This document shows, piece after piece, positions 24,642-32,642 of a DNA stretch of 64,000 bases. Under the pieces are notes generated by a model. The model was given only the letters and a program-made list of their open reading frames with translations. It was not told the origin of the DNA and searched no databases. The position numbers were made by a program, and so were the translations under genes. This stretch comes from Sporosarcina ureilytica (GTDB taxonomy: Bacteria > Bacillota > Bacilli > Bacillales_A > Planococcaceae): contig NZ_CP017560.1 of NCBI RefSeq assembly GCF_001753205.1, forward strand, positions 2,976,001-3,040,000, written 5' to 3'. The stretch's first letter is position 1. Every line of letters begins with the position of its first letter.

Positions 24642-25438
24642 TCCTCCACTACAATTCTTCCATTATCAGTTTGCAGTTTCATCAAATATTTTCCTTCTCC
24701 AAAAGTAACGGTCCTTTCTTTTGTACCGAAAATAGTCACCATACCATTATCAGTTTCTGCGTTAATTCTAGCATTCGTCGGTTTATCGCTTAATTTCACA
24801 TAAATTGCACCATTATCTGTGCGCAAATCAACATCGTGCGTAATGGTATCCGCTTCAAACGTAATACGTCCGTTATCTGTTCGCGCAACGATATTCGCAC
24901 TGACATCGGAAATGGAGATTTGTCCATTGTCAGCTTGAAGTTTCACAACGTCCCCCTCACTATTTCCCAGTTTTACTAGACCGTTATCCGTCTCCAACTC
25001 AATCATTTTTGCATGTAAATGACTCGCTTCTATTAGACCATTATCCGTTACAACCTTAATCTCCTCATAGGTTCTTTCCGGCACATGCACCGTTAAAACC
25101 ATACCTCTCATAGAAAAGTTCAAGAAATTGAACCACTTTTCTTTCAATTGAATGGATAAAGTGTCCCCTTTTACATTCGCTTTAAAATGAACGCCAAATT
25201 TCTTCTTACCTCCGTAAGTTATCGTTGTTTCTTCAGCTTGCGTTGGAACCAATTCCACTTTTGCATTTGTTGTCAGCAAATCGATTTTTTCATAGGGTTC
25301 TTTGATGATCATTTCCTCTTCAATGACTACCGGTTGATTAAACGTAAACCCACTCACTTGATTAACGACGTAGCGGGTTCCAAAAAACAGAAATAACAAT
25401 CCAACGATAATGCCAACGACCAATACTTTATTGCGCAT
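24638..25438 (-). CDS. DUF4097-family membrane-anchored beta-repeat protein
   Basis: A 266-residue protein with an N-terminal membrane anchor (KVLVVGIIVGLLFLFFGTRYVV, residues 4-25) and an extracellular right-handed beta-helix-like domain of the DUF4097 type. The sequence T/A-D-N-G recurs seven times in the C-terminal half (TDNGLIEA, TDNGLVKL, ADNGQISI, TDNGRITF, TDNGAIYV, TDNGMVTI, TDNGRIVV), roughly every 20 residues, marking successive coils. In Bacillus such proteins are associated with LiaG-type cell-envelope-stress operons, but no liaRS-like genes are nearby here. The function is unknown; an envelope role is inference. Its transcript ends in a terminator overlapping the stop codon. Confidence 0.85.
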   Translation of the reverse strand: MRNKVLVVGIIVGLLFLFFGTRYVVNQVSGFTFNQPVVIEEEMIIKEPYEKIDLLTTNAKVELVPTQAEETTITYGGKKKFGVHFKANVKGDTLSIQLKEKWFNFLNFSMRGMVLTVHVPERTYEEIKVVTDNGLIEASHLHAKMIELETDNGLVKLGNSEGDVVKLQADNGQISISDVSANIVARTDNGRITFEADTITHDVDLRTDNGAIYVKLSDKPTNARINAETDNGMVTIFGTKERTVTFGEGKYLMKLQTDNGRIVVEE

Positions 25439-25656
25439 CTTTTAATCCCCTCTCTCTTGTCTATAGTATACGTTCCATTCGCTCCTTTCACCATGGGCCG
25501 GAGAATGGTATTGTTGTACAACTTTAGACTGAATGAGACTCGTTCTTTTACACGCCACTACATTTCCATTTCCATATGTGCTGCTTATTCAGGTGATAAT
25601 TGCCTTGACACTGCTTGAAGGGGATGGACATACAGTATAAAAAGGAGGTGTATAGG

Positions 25657-25875
25657 ATGAGCAAAATTTGTAGTAGCAGTGTTTCTCTTTATCTAGCTGG
25701 AATTTTGGCCGCAGTTGTTCTACTGGGATTAATTTACTTTGTCCCTGGTTTAATTGCTGGCGTTTCGACACTTCTCTTGGTGGGAATAATCATTCTTGTT
25801 ATTGTGATCGTTTTATTCGCAATAGCAATTATTTTAAAAGGGCTATCCCGCTTATTAGCCTCGTTACGGCTTTAA
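25657..25875 (+). CDS. Small hydrophobic membrane protein, 72 residues
   Basis: A short gene with a near-perfect ribosome site (AAAGGAGGTG, 25641-25650) seven bases before ATG 25657. The product has a short polar N-terminus (SKICSSS), then two long hydrophobic helices (about 9-30 and 34-59) and a basic end (KGLSRLLASLRL). I do not recognise the family. The reading frame extends upstream to 25615, but the ribosome site fixes the start. A strong terminator follows 36 bases later, so it is a self-contained transcript, presumably a small membrane peptide. Confidence 0.7.
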   Translation: MSKICSSSVSLYLAGILAAVVLLGLIYFVPGLIAGVSTLLLVGIIILVIVIVLFAIAIILKGLSRLLASLRL

Positions 25876-25910
25876 GTACTTCGAACCCATTTCCCCGCTC
25901 TTAGCAAACC

Positions 25911-25945
25911 AACTGTCAGGGCTTATCCCCTGACAGTTGTTCATT
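25911..25945 (+). terminator. Rho-independent terminator after the small membrane protein gene
   Basis: Perfect 11-base stem (AACTGTCAGGG at 25911-25921, complement at 25928-25938), followed by GTTCATTTTTA. Confidence 0.8.
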
Positions 25946-26007
25946 TTTATTCTTCTCCGCGTGCAACTTGCATAATTTAATAGTCAACCATTAGAAAGGG
26001 TGATTGT

Positions 26008-26481
26008 TTGGCAGAAGTTGAAAGCTTTTTACTTGATCATACGAAAGTGAGAGCACCTTACGTGCGATTATCGGGATCGGAACAGCATGAAAATGGGGGC
26101 TTGCTTCAAAAATATGATTTACGATTACTGCAGCCGAACGAAGATGCATTGCCTACTTCAGCAGTTCATACACTGGAGCATTTGCTCGCGACCTATATGC
26201 GCGACGAATTAACTGGAATTATCGACATTTCGCCAATGGGTTGCAGAACAGGATTTTATATGATTATTTGGAATGAGCACGCGCCAAAAGACATTGCAAT
26301 CGCATTAACAAAAGTACTTCAAAAAGTCGTCACGACTGAACATATTCCAGCTGTCTCCGCTCTGGAATGCGGAAATTATCGCGACCACTCACTCTTTTCT
26401 GCCCAACAATACGCAAAACAAGTAGTAGATGCCGGAATAAGTGATGATGCTTTTAACCATGTGCCTGTCAAGTATAATTAA
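26008..26481 (+). CDS. luxS: S-ribosylhomocysteine lyase LuxS
   Basis: A 157-residue LuxS, normal length. It splits S-ribosylhomocysteine into homocysteine and DPD, the precursor of autoinducer-2, in the activated methyl cycle. Iron/zinc ligands are His54 and His58 in HTLEHLLA (with catalytic Glu57) and Cys121 in LECGNYRDH; the catalytic Cys79 sits in SPMGCRTGFY. The start is a TTG with AAAGGGTG five bases upstream. It is a single gene, ended by a strong hairpin shared with the convergent lyase gene. The homocysteine it yields connects with the sulfur amino-acid genes elsewhere in the window, but no direct linkage is visible. Confidence 0.97.
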   Translation: MAEVESFLLDHTKVRAPYVRLSGSEQHENGGLLQKYDLRLLQPNEDALPTSAVHTLEHLLATYMRDELTGIIDISPMGCRTGFYMIIWNEHAPKDIAIALTKVLQKVVTTEHIPAVSALECGNYRDHSLFSAQQYAKQVVDAGISDDAFNHVPVKYN

Positions 26482-26486
26482 AATCA

Positions 26487-26528
26487 GCAAAAAGCGACTT
26501 TCATCGTTAAAAGTCGCTTTTTGCTTTT
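26487..26528. terminator. Bidirectional terminator between luxS and the lyase gene
   Basis: Perfect 14-base stem (GCAAAAAGCGACTT at 26487-26500, complement at 26511-26524) with a 10-base loop. A/T runs on both arms allow termination of both convergent transcripts. Confidence 0.9.
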
Positions 26529-28038
26529 ATTCAAGCCAATTTTCACAATAACTATCTAAATAACCTTCCTGCTCCTCGATCTTCTCTTGCTTGCACTTTA
26601 TCCAATGCTTCGTCTTCTCAAATCTTCCTTCAAATGCATTAAGGGAAGCTATCATCGTTCCTGGGGCCGGACCTCCCTTAATTTTCCTCACTTGAATAAA
26701 ATTACGCGGACATACTGCCTCTTCAAATTGCTTTCTGCTCAATTTAAGAGGCCGCTTCACCAATCGAATAAATTCTTCCTGTAGGATTTCGTATGTGAGG
26801 TCGGAAAGCTTTTGATCCGGTGTTATTTTTTGAATACTAGTGCTCACAAGATGATGCGCTTGCCGAAAGGATAGTTTCTCCACACGAACTAACGTATCTG
26901 CCAATTCCGTTACATTCGCAAAACTATCCCTCGCACGTTTTTCTAGCACTACTTTATTGACCTTCATTGTTGCAAATACGGCTGTTAGTAGTTCATAAAT
27001 ATCGGCTAGTTTATCAATCGATTGCCATAGATAAGGCTGTAAATCATCTTCTGTATCATTGATATCACCAAAAGGCGTATTATGAATCATTGTCAACACT
27101 GTATTCGTGTCACCTACAATTGCTGACAATAAAGCCCGACTATGTTCGAGTGCAACTGGATTTCTCTTTTGCGGCATAATCGAACTCACTTGCACGTAAG
27201 GGTCCGCGATTTGAATGGCATTGTATTCGTGCGTGACCCAAGTTAGAAAATCTTGAATCGACCGCCCTAAATTTAAACTTGCCACTTGGATGGCAGTGGC
27301 AACTTCCATTAAATAATCAGCGCTCGCCACACTATCCCAAGCATTTTCTATTACATCGTCAAACGCTAATAATGCACACATTCTGTCGCGATTTACTTCA
27401 AAACCTGAAGTCGTCAATGCAGCTGCGCCCATACTACTACGATTGACTGTCTCAAAAGCCGCTTGAAGCCTTTTCGTATCTCGCTCCAATTGATCCATTA
27501 ATCCTTTTACATAATGTGCAAATGTTGTCGGTTGCGCTTGTTGGGTATGTGTATACCCAATCATGATCGTGTCTAGATGTTCATTTGCCAAAAAGTGTAA
27601 AACGCGTTGGAATGTTAAAAGCCTCTCCATCATCATCAGTAATTTTTTCCGAATCGTCATCCGATATATCGCAATCCCCATATCATTTCGGCTTCTTGCA
27701 ATATGTAAATTCCCTGCAATATCCCCCGCCTTTTCAATTAATTCATGTTCTATCCTAAAAAATAAATCTTCATAAGTGCCATCATACGAGCTCTTTTTAT
27801 AAAATTCTTTATCGATTTCAGTAATCGCTTTCCCAATTTTCTGCGCTTCTAATTGAGTCACCAATCCTTGCTCCTCCAGCATCATTAAGTGCGCAATATT
27901 AATTTGCATCATATAATCGACAAAATTTTCCTTCGCACCATTGTAAGCCGGTTCGAGGATAACTTTTTTATATGTTAAAGAAGGGAATTTTGTCCCTTCT
28001 TTCATTTCAATCAGTTTTCTGAAGTGGGATTTCATCAT
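26527..28038 (-). CDS. Argininosuccinate lyase-like enzyme (fumarase/aspartase superfamily)
   Basis: A 503-residue enzyme. The conserved blocks of the superfamily are present: NLHIARSRNDM (110-120), GYTHTQQAQPTT (161-172) with the catalytic His, and the signature SSIMPQKRNP (285-294) on the flexible loop carrying the catalytic Ser. This is the ArgH branch, which splits argininosuccinate into arginine and fumarate. It is about 40 residues longer than standard ArgH, and its C-terminal segment (KIKGGPAPGTMIASLNAFE) is unlike ArgH. There is no argG or other arginine gene nearby. It may therefore be a paralogue acting on another N-succinyl- or aspartate-type compound. AAAGGAG precedes two adjacent ATG codons. 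Superfamily membership is firm; the exact substrate is not. Confidence 0.82.
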   Translation of the reverse strand: MMKSHFRKLIEMKEGTKFPSLTYKKVILEPAYNGAKENFVDYMMQINIAHLMMLEEQGLVTQLEAQKIGKAITEIDKEFYKKSSYDGTYEDLFFRIEHELIEKAGDIAGNLHIARSRNDMGIAIYRMTIRKKLLMMMERLLTFQRVLHFLANEHLDTIMIGYTHTQQAQPTTFAHYVKGLMDQLERDTKRLQAAFETVNRSSMGAAALTTSGFEVNRDRMCALLAFDDVIENAWDSVASADYLMEVATAIQVASLNLGRSIQDFLTWVTHEYNAIQIADPYVQVSSIMPQKRNPVALEHSRALLSAIVGDTNTVLTMIHNTPFGDINDTEDDLQPYLWQSIDKLADIYELLTAVFATMKVNKVVLEKRARDSFANVTELADTLVRVEKLSFRQAHHLVSTSIQKITPDQKLSDLTYEILQEEFIRLVKRPLKLSRKQFEEAVCPRNFIQVRKIKGGPAPGTMIASLNAFEGRFEKTKHWIKCKQEKIEEQEGYLDSYCENWLE

Positions 28039-28251
28039 GCTTGATTCTCCTTTTTTCAGCGTGATAATTACTAAAATGCTTAATTAAACTAGCTTATGCA
28101 AGCCAAATCTAGCAAGTGAATGAATTAGAAACTAGCACATGACAGAATACTAATTTATCAGATAAAAAGGTTTATATTTTTCGAAGCCGGGAAGACAAAA
28201 TACACGTGCGAAATAACGAGAATTAAGGAGGATTTTGAAACCGCTAGCAAC

Positions 28252-28461
28252 GTGCCTAACGATGAAAAAAATAAAACAATATCATTTTCATTAGAGGAGG
28301 AATCAATAGTGGCAGTTGATAAACGAAGTAAAAAGTATCATTCAAGAATGAGTGTCCAGGAAGTAGGACGTTTAGGTGTTGAAGCTGCAACTGAAAAATA
28401 TGACCATGAAAAAATTAGTCGTAAAGAAGGTGAAATACACACGAAACAAAATAATAGGTAA
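28252..28461 (+). CDS. Small hypothetical protein, possibly ribbon-helix-helix-like
   Basis: A 69-residue hydrophilic protein. TISFSLEEESIVAVDKRSKKYHSRMSVQEVGRLGVEAATEKY could form a strand followed by two helices, as in Arc/CopG ribbon-helix-helix DNA-binding proteins; this is only a pattern impression. The GTG start at 28252 lies 20 bases after AAGGAGG (28225-28231), an unusually long spacer, so the gene or its start is uncertain. It stands just left of the IS3-family insertion, with no antitoxin/toxin partner to the right. Confidence 0.4.
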   Translation: MPNDEKNKTISFSLEEESIVAVDKRSKKYHSRMSVQEVGRLGVEAATEKYDHEKISRKEGEIHTKQNNR

Positions 28462-28517
28462 ATGAGCCAGTAGATTGCATTATTCAAAAAGAAGCCAATT
28501 CGTGTATTTGAACTGAA

Positions 28518-28566
28518 CCCCGAATAGTGGACACTTTAAAAAAAGTGACCTATTCGGGGTTTTTTC
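28518..28566 (+). terminator. Hairpin terminator inside the left end of the IS
   Basis: CCCCGAATAG (28518-28527) pairs with CTATTCGGGG (28550-28559), with CACTTT/AAAGTG pairing inside, then TTTTTT. Overlapping the left terminal repeat, it would stop outside transcription from entering the transposase genes. Confidence 0.8.
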
Positions 28567-28619
28567 TGTTTTAAAAACCCGTTATACTAAAAAAAATACT
28601 TAGAACGGGAGATTTTCGA

Positions 28620-29039
28620 ATGAGTAAAATAATTTTCAACGAAATTCAAAGAAAGCAACTAGAATCAAATCCAAATGTCGCCTCTGTATCAGATCGTGCC
28701 ATTCAATATAATGCGGAATTTAAAATACGTGCCGTCAAAAAAAATATGAACGGTAAGGGACCGACTCAGATTTTCATGGAGAATGGATTTAACTTGGATG
28801 TGATTGGAGCTAAAAAAGCCCAATCGGCAATAAGTCGTTGGAAAAACACTTATAAAACATTGGGGGAACAAGGTTTTTTAGAAGAGCGTCGGGGGAAAGG
28901 CGGCACAGGTCGCCCTTCCACAAAAGATATATCATCTGAGAAGAAATTAGAAAAAGCTGAAGCCCGTATAAAGTATTTAGAAGCTGAATTAGAATTACTA
29001 AAAAAGCTAGAGGAACTCGAAAGGCAGGTGAAGAAGTAA
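28620..29039 (+). CDS. IS3-family transposase OrfA
   Basis: A 139-residue DNA-binding protein. The helix-turn-helix region (AEFKIRAVKKNMNGKGPTQIFMENGF...AISRWKNTYKTLGEQGF) binds the terminal repeats, and a C-terminal coiled coil (KKLEKAEARIKYLEAELELLKKLEELERQVKK) serves dimerisation. ATG is preceded by GGGAG. A canonical A-AAA-AAG heptamer near its 3' end (29000-29006) allows ribosomes to slip into the orfB frame and make the OrfAB transposase. Alone, OrfA normally acts as a repressor of transposition in this family. Confidence 0.92.
   Translation: MSKIIFNEIQRKQLESNPNVASVSDRAIQYNAEFKIRAVKKNMNGKGPTQIFMENGFNLDVIGAKKAQSAISRWKNTYKTLGEQGFLEERRGKGGTGRPSTKDISSEKKLEKAEARIKYLEAELELLKKLEELERQVKK
29000..29006 (+). 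other. Programmed -1 ribosomal frameshift site (A AAA AAG)
   Basis: AAAAAAG lies in the correct register of orfA (codons AAA 29001-29003 and AAG 29004-29006). From 29000 the -1 frame is open through KKARGTRKAGEEVILAPREKYA into orfB with no stop codon, so slippage produces the OrfAB fusion. Confidence 0.88.
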
Positions 29040-29065
29040 TTTTAGCACCCCGCGAAAAATACGCA

Positions 29066-29947
29066 TTGATTAACGAGGTCATTCGGAAATATCAACTAAA
29101 GAATATGACGCGTTACCTTTGTGCTTTAACAGGTGTAAGTAGAAGTGGATACTATGCCTGGCTTCAAAATTCGGAGAAACATGCGATTCGTGAAGAGCAA
29201 GATTATCAAGATTATTTATTACTAAGATGCATTTATGATGCATTCAAAGGGAAAATTGGGTATCGAGGACTTTACATGGCATTGGAAGAACTAGTGGTGA
29301 CACCGATGAATCACAAAAAGATTCTCCGCTTAATGAGAAAGTATAATTTCTTTGCGAAAGTGCGTCGAGCAAACCCATATAAATATATTGCGAAAGCAAC
29401 ACAGGCACATCGTACGGTTCCTAACCATTTGAATCGAGCATTCAATCAAGATGAGCCCGGAAAAGTATATTTAACTGATATTACTTATTTACAGTACCGT
29501 AATGGTCAAACAGCTTATTTATCTTGTATCAAAGATGTAGCAACCAGGGAAATCGTCGCTTATGAACTTTCGACTAGCTTGAAAATGGGATTGGTTTATC
29601 GCACATTAGATAAATTAGAAGAGACATTAGACGGAAATATTCACCCAGAAGCAATGATCCATTCAGATCAAGGTGTCCATTATACACATCCAGAGTATCA
29701 AGGACGCGTTAAGAAAATAGGCTTACTTCAGTCGATGTCACGTCGAGGAAACTGTTTAGATAACGCACCAATGGAGTCTTTCTTTGGGCATTTTAAAGAT
29801 GAAGTAGATTATGAGGAAGCATGTAATTTACGTGAATTAAGGGAAATGATAGACGAATACTTGGAGCATTATAATACGACGCGCAAACAATGGACGTTAA
29901 AAAAGATGACTCCGGCACAATACCGAAGTCACCTAATTGCAGCCTAG
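29066..29947 (+). CDS. IS3-family transposase OrfB (DDE catalytic part)
   Basis: At least 293 residues counted from the first possible start, a TTG at 29066; in the functional protein the frame begins upstream by -1 frameshifting at 29000-29006. The N-terminal HTH_21 segment (YRGLYMALEELVVTPMNHKKILRLMRKY) precedes an rve integrase core. The DD(35)E triad is Asp138 in YLTDITYL, Asp201 in HSDQGVHY and Glu237 in APMESFFGHFKDE. The C-terminal YNTTRKQWTLKKMTPAQYRSHL is family typical. No independent ribosome site is visible, as expected for expression through frameshifting. Confidence 0.93.
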   Translation: MINEVIRKYQLKNMTRYLCALTGVSRSGYYAWLQNSEKHAIREEQDYQDYLLLRCIYDAFKGKIGYRGLYMALEELVVTPMNHKKILRLMRKYNFFAKVRRANPYKYIAKATQAHRTVPNHLNRAFNQDEPGKVYLTDITYLQYRNGQTAYLSCIKDVATREIVAYELSTSLKMGLVYRTLDKLEETLDGNIHPEAMIHSDQGVHYTHPEYQGRVKKIGLLQSMSRRGNCLDNAPMESFFGHFKDEVDYEEACNLRELREMIDEYLEHYNTTRKQWTLKKMTPAQYRSHLIAA

Positions 29948-30035
29948 ACTGTAAAAAGTCCTTTTTATTAAACTGTCCGTAAATAAGGGTTCAGTTCAAT
30001 TACCGATTGGCTTCCCTTTTTTACTCCGATATTTA

Positions 30036-31403
30036 TTATGCTCTTCTCTCTTCCAAAGTCTCGTACATAGCTTTTGTCTTTGTGTCATTTAAATTAAAAA
30101 TTAATCCTATTCCTATTAAAATTAATACGAACGTGATAATTGGCATCCCTGTATACATTTTCAACACACCTGCAGCGACTTCTGCGGATTGAGATTTAGC
30201 GCCGGAAACAAAGCCGACCCATCCAAGTGAATAACTACCTAGCGCCGCGCCAATCCCCATTCCTACTTTTCTTGAGAAAGAATAGATGGAATATAGCGTT
30301 CCATCATAACGTTTCCCTGTTTTCAATTCCGTATAATCCAAGCAATCTGTGACAAGCGCCCAAACAATCATGATGAATACGATTGAGCCAATGGTAGCAA
30401 GATTATATAACACGATAAAAACATACACATTTTCTATGGCAATCATCGTGATGAGCGTCGATGCAATTAAACTAAATCCAGCTGTTGCTATAATTAACAG
30501 CCGTTTTCCAAACTTCTCAACAAGTTTAGGAACCGTAATGAATAAAATAGCTGTAATGGCAATCATGAAAATTGAGTTAATTGCAAAAGCACTTGGCATT
30601 CCATAGTATTCTGCAAAAACAATTGCGGCTAATTGGTTCACACCGTTAATCATAATTAACGAACCTACTGAAGCAATCATCATTCCAATTAAAGGTCTAT
30701 TTTTCATTGCAGCTTTTAAAGCGTCTGTAAATCTATATTCTGACTTTTGACCATTTGAGTGTTTATCTCGAATACGTTCTGTCGTCAATCTTACAAGTCC
30801 TGTATAGGACAATAACGAAAGAATACTAAAAACGATGGCAACCTTAAAGAAACCACTTGAAATCACATTTCCTGCATCATCGTAAATAAACATGGGAACA
30901 AAGGATAATGCACCGATTCCGACAATCATACCGCCAATGGCACGCGCGCGAGATAATTTCGTTCTTTCAATGGGATCTTGCGTAATTACAGCAGCCAACG
31001 ACCCATAAGGAATAGAGTCTGCTGTGTAGGCAACACCGAAAAACAAATAGACAGCAACGACCCATATGTGAATAGCTGTTGTTGAGAAACTGGACACATC
31101 AGCGAATGCTAATAATAAAGAAGCAGCTAACAACCATTTCGAAATATTTATATAAGGTAAAAATTTATCCCCACTTTTCCCAATTTGCCAACGGTCTGGA
31201 ATCGTCCCCATGATAACATCCGTCACAGCATCGAATATACGAGCGACTAAAAACAACGTCCCCATGAAATAAGGACTAACGCCCAATACGTATGTCGCAA
31301 ATATTAAGAAAAAAGAACCTATATACAAATTAACAAAACTACCACCAATGTCTCCGAGCATATAACCAATTTGATCCCGGATGCCAAACTTTCTTGTTTT
31401 CAT
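30036..31403 (-). CDS. GPH-family sugar:cation symporter (MelB/YicJ/UidB-like)
   Basis: A 455-residue major-facilitator-type transporter with 12 predicted helices. It starts MKTRKFGIRDQIGYMLGDIGGSFVNLYIGSFF; the glycoside-pentoside-hexuronide signature is FLVARIFDAVTDVIMGTIPDRW, with the cation-binding Asp region, and TADSIPYGSLAAVITQDPIERTKLSRARAIGG follows. It imports a glycoside, pentoside or hexuronide with Na+ or H+. The ATG at 31403 follows GGAGGAAATAAT; ten residues farther up are not supported by a ribosome site. It is co-oriented with, and downstream of, the YdjC/ChbG-like gene, so uptake of an acetylated or glycosidic sugar for that enzyme is likely. The insertion sequence lies just beyond its 3' end. 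Confidence 0.9.
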   Translation of the reverse strand: MKTRKFGIRDQIGYMLGDIGGSFVNLYIGSFFLIFATYVLGVSPYFMGTLFLVARIFDAVTDVIMGTIPDRWQIGKSGDKFLPYINISKWLLAASLLLAFADVSSFSTTAIHIWVVAVYLFFGVAYTADSIPYGSLAAVITQDPIERTKLSRARAIGGMIVGIGALSFVPMFIYDDAGNVISSGFFKVAIVFSILSLLSYTGLVRLTTERIRDKHSNGQKSEYRFTDALKAAMKNRPLIGMMIASVGSLIMINGVNQLAAIVFAEYYGMPSAFAINSIFMIAITAILFITVPKLVEKFGKRLLIIATAGFSLIASTLITMIAIENVYVFIVLYNLATIGSIVFIMIVWALVTDCLDYTELKTGKRYDGTLYSIYSFSRKVGMGIGAALGSYSLGWVGFVSGAKSQSAEVAAGVLKMYTGMPIITFVLILIGIGLIFNLNDTKTKAMYETLEERRA

Positions 31404-31532
31404 ATTATTTCCTCCAATAATTCGTATGTTCATAAGTAAAATAGAGTGAATGCGTTTTCATTAATTTAAAAAATTAAGCAGATGACGAGCAAGTAGTGCA
31501 ATATGATACCCTTACTACTCGCCCTTATTTCT

Positions 31533-32438
31533 TTATGGCAAACTTACATATTTCATCAAATCTTTATAACCAATGAGTTGTATGCCATTATTCACCAAGA
31601 AATCTTTCAATTCATTTTGCATAAATACCTCATAATCCCCAATTCGACCTTCTGAATAACGCTTTAATCCACGTGATTCAGGTGTATCCTTCATTGGATG
31701 GAAAGCAAAATGCGTCAATTTTCCTTTGGGTAATTGCTTTAAAATCGATTTGGCCAATTGCAAACGGTCATTTCTCCCATATGTATGTTCGACGGGCAGA
31801 CCAGCGATTGCATCCACAACTGGCAAACCTTGTGCGGCAAAACGATTGATTTTTTCTTCCGGTACATTAAATAATGTCTTCATGCTGTCCGCGAGTGAAT
31901 CAGCCATTCCAGGTAAATTAAATACGACAGGAAGCACTTGATGTTTTTTATAAAAATCAAGATAAGCATCGATAAACTTAGGATTCCAAAGTGTGCCAGA
32001 ATGGGAATCTACATGTGTTGGCGATACGCCCATATTTCGGGCAACGGTTAATTGAGCCTCTATTTCAGTCGCCACATATTCTGGAAGACCAGTTTTCATC
32101 ACTTCATGTTTATCCTGCTTAAAATAACCATTTTCATCTATGATTCCAGATGAAGGGTCAAGGGTTGAAACTGGACGCCAACGATAGGTCTCGTATTCAC
32201 AGTTTAAAGTCAAATGAAGACCAAGATCTATTTGAGGATGATTTCTAAACACCTTTGCAACCTCAGGAAACCACGGACAGGGAACCATCGTAGAACCCGA
32301 CGAAATCGTACCAAAATCAAGCAGTTCAAGATACGCATCGATTGATGATTGCGTAATGCCAACATCATCCGCATGGACTACGACAACTTTATCTTCTTTT
32401 GAATATCCCATTTTCTTAAGAATTGGATTCATTTCCAC
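31533..32438 (-). CDS. ChbG/YdjC-family carbohydrate deacetylase-like protein
   Basis: About 301 residues. The family removes acetyl groups from chito-oligosaccharides and related glycans using a divalent metal. Visible motifs: VVVHADDVGITQSSIDA (Asp-Asp, residues about 20-36), DLGLHLTLNCE with a metal His, SPTHVDSHSGTLWNP (His-x-Asp-x-His) and THFAFHPMKD near the C-terminus. AGGAGG favours the GTG at 32438 (8-base spacer) over TTG 32441 or ATG 32432. It is the first gene of a leftward unit with the GPH symporter; a cre-like box lies upstream at 32474, and a divergently placed AraC regulator gene follows to the right on the same strand. The substrate is inferred from the family only. Confidence 0.88.
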   Translation of the reverse strand: MEMNPILKKMGYSKEDKVVVVHADDVGITQSSIDAYLELLDFGTISSGSTMVPCPWFPEVAKVFRNHPQIDLGLHLTLNCEYETYRWRPVSTLDPSSGIIDENGYFKQDKHEVMKTGLPEYVATEIEAQLTVARNMGVSPTHVDSHSGTLWNPKFIDAYLDFYKKHQVLPVVFNLPGMADSLADSMKTLFNVPEEKINRFAAQGLPVVDAIAGLPVEHTYGRNDRLQLAKSILKQLPKGKLTHFAFHPMKDTPESRGLKRYSEGRIGDYEVFMQNELKDFLVNNGIQLIGYKDLMKYVSLP

Positions 32439-32473
32439 CAAAAACGCCTCCTATTTTCATATTTCCCGATAAA

Positions 32474-32487
32474 CAAAAGCGCTTACA
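32474..32487. promoter_or_regulatory. cre-like site upstream of the deacetylase/symporter unit
   Basis: CAAAAGCGCTTACA contains the AAGCGCTT core of CcpA sites. On the minus strand TGTAAGCGCTTTTG fits the cre consensus except for the terminal CA. It lies about 35 bases upstream of the deacetylase start. Confidence 0.4.
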
Positions 32488-32600
32488 TTTGTTAGTAAGT
32501 TTTGTAAGAACTTTATTAATACAACGATTATATAATTTTCTATCCTAAAATAGTTGCAATAATATAACGTCTTTTTACACTAAAATTGCACTTCGCACCC

Positions 32601-32639
32601 AAAAAGTCATTTTGCTCATTTTCACATGAACAAAACGAC
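32601..32639 (-). terminator. Rho-independent terminator after the AraC-type gene
   Basis: GTCATTTTG-TCA pairs with TGA-CAAAACGAC with one mismatch and one G-U pair; on the minus strand it ends in TTTTT. It lies 4 bases past the stop codon of 32643-33377. Confidence 0.7.
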
Positions 32640-32642
32640 CTT

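Larger units (their letters stand above)
28509..29998 (+). mobile_element. Complete IS3-family insertion sequence (IS150-like), 1490 bp
   Basis: Terminal inverted repeats start TGAACTGAACCC on the left (28509-28520) and end GGGTTCAGTTCA on the right (29987-29998), with weaker matching inward to about 29 bases. The 5'-TG...CA-3' ends are typical of IS3. The flanking trinucleotide ATT occurs at 28506-28508 and 29999-30001, a probable 3-bp target duplication. Inside are orfA and orfB in the 0/-1 frame arrangement with a slippery heptamer. Both genes are intact with a complete DDE triad, so the element looks potentially active. Confidence 0.92.
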
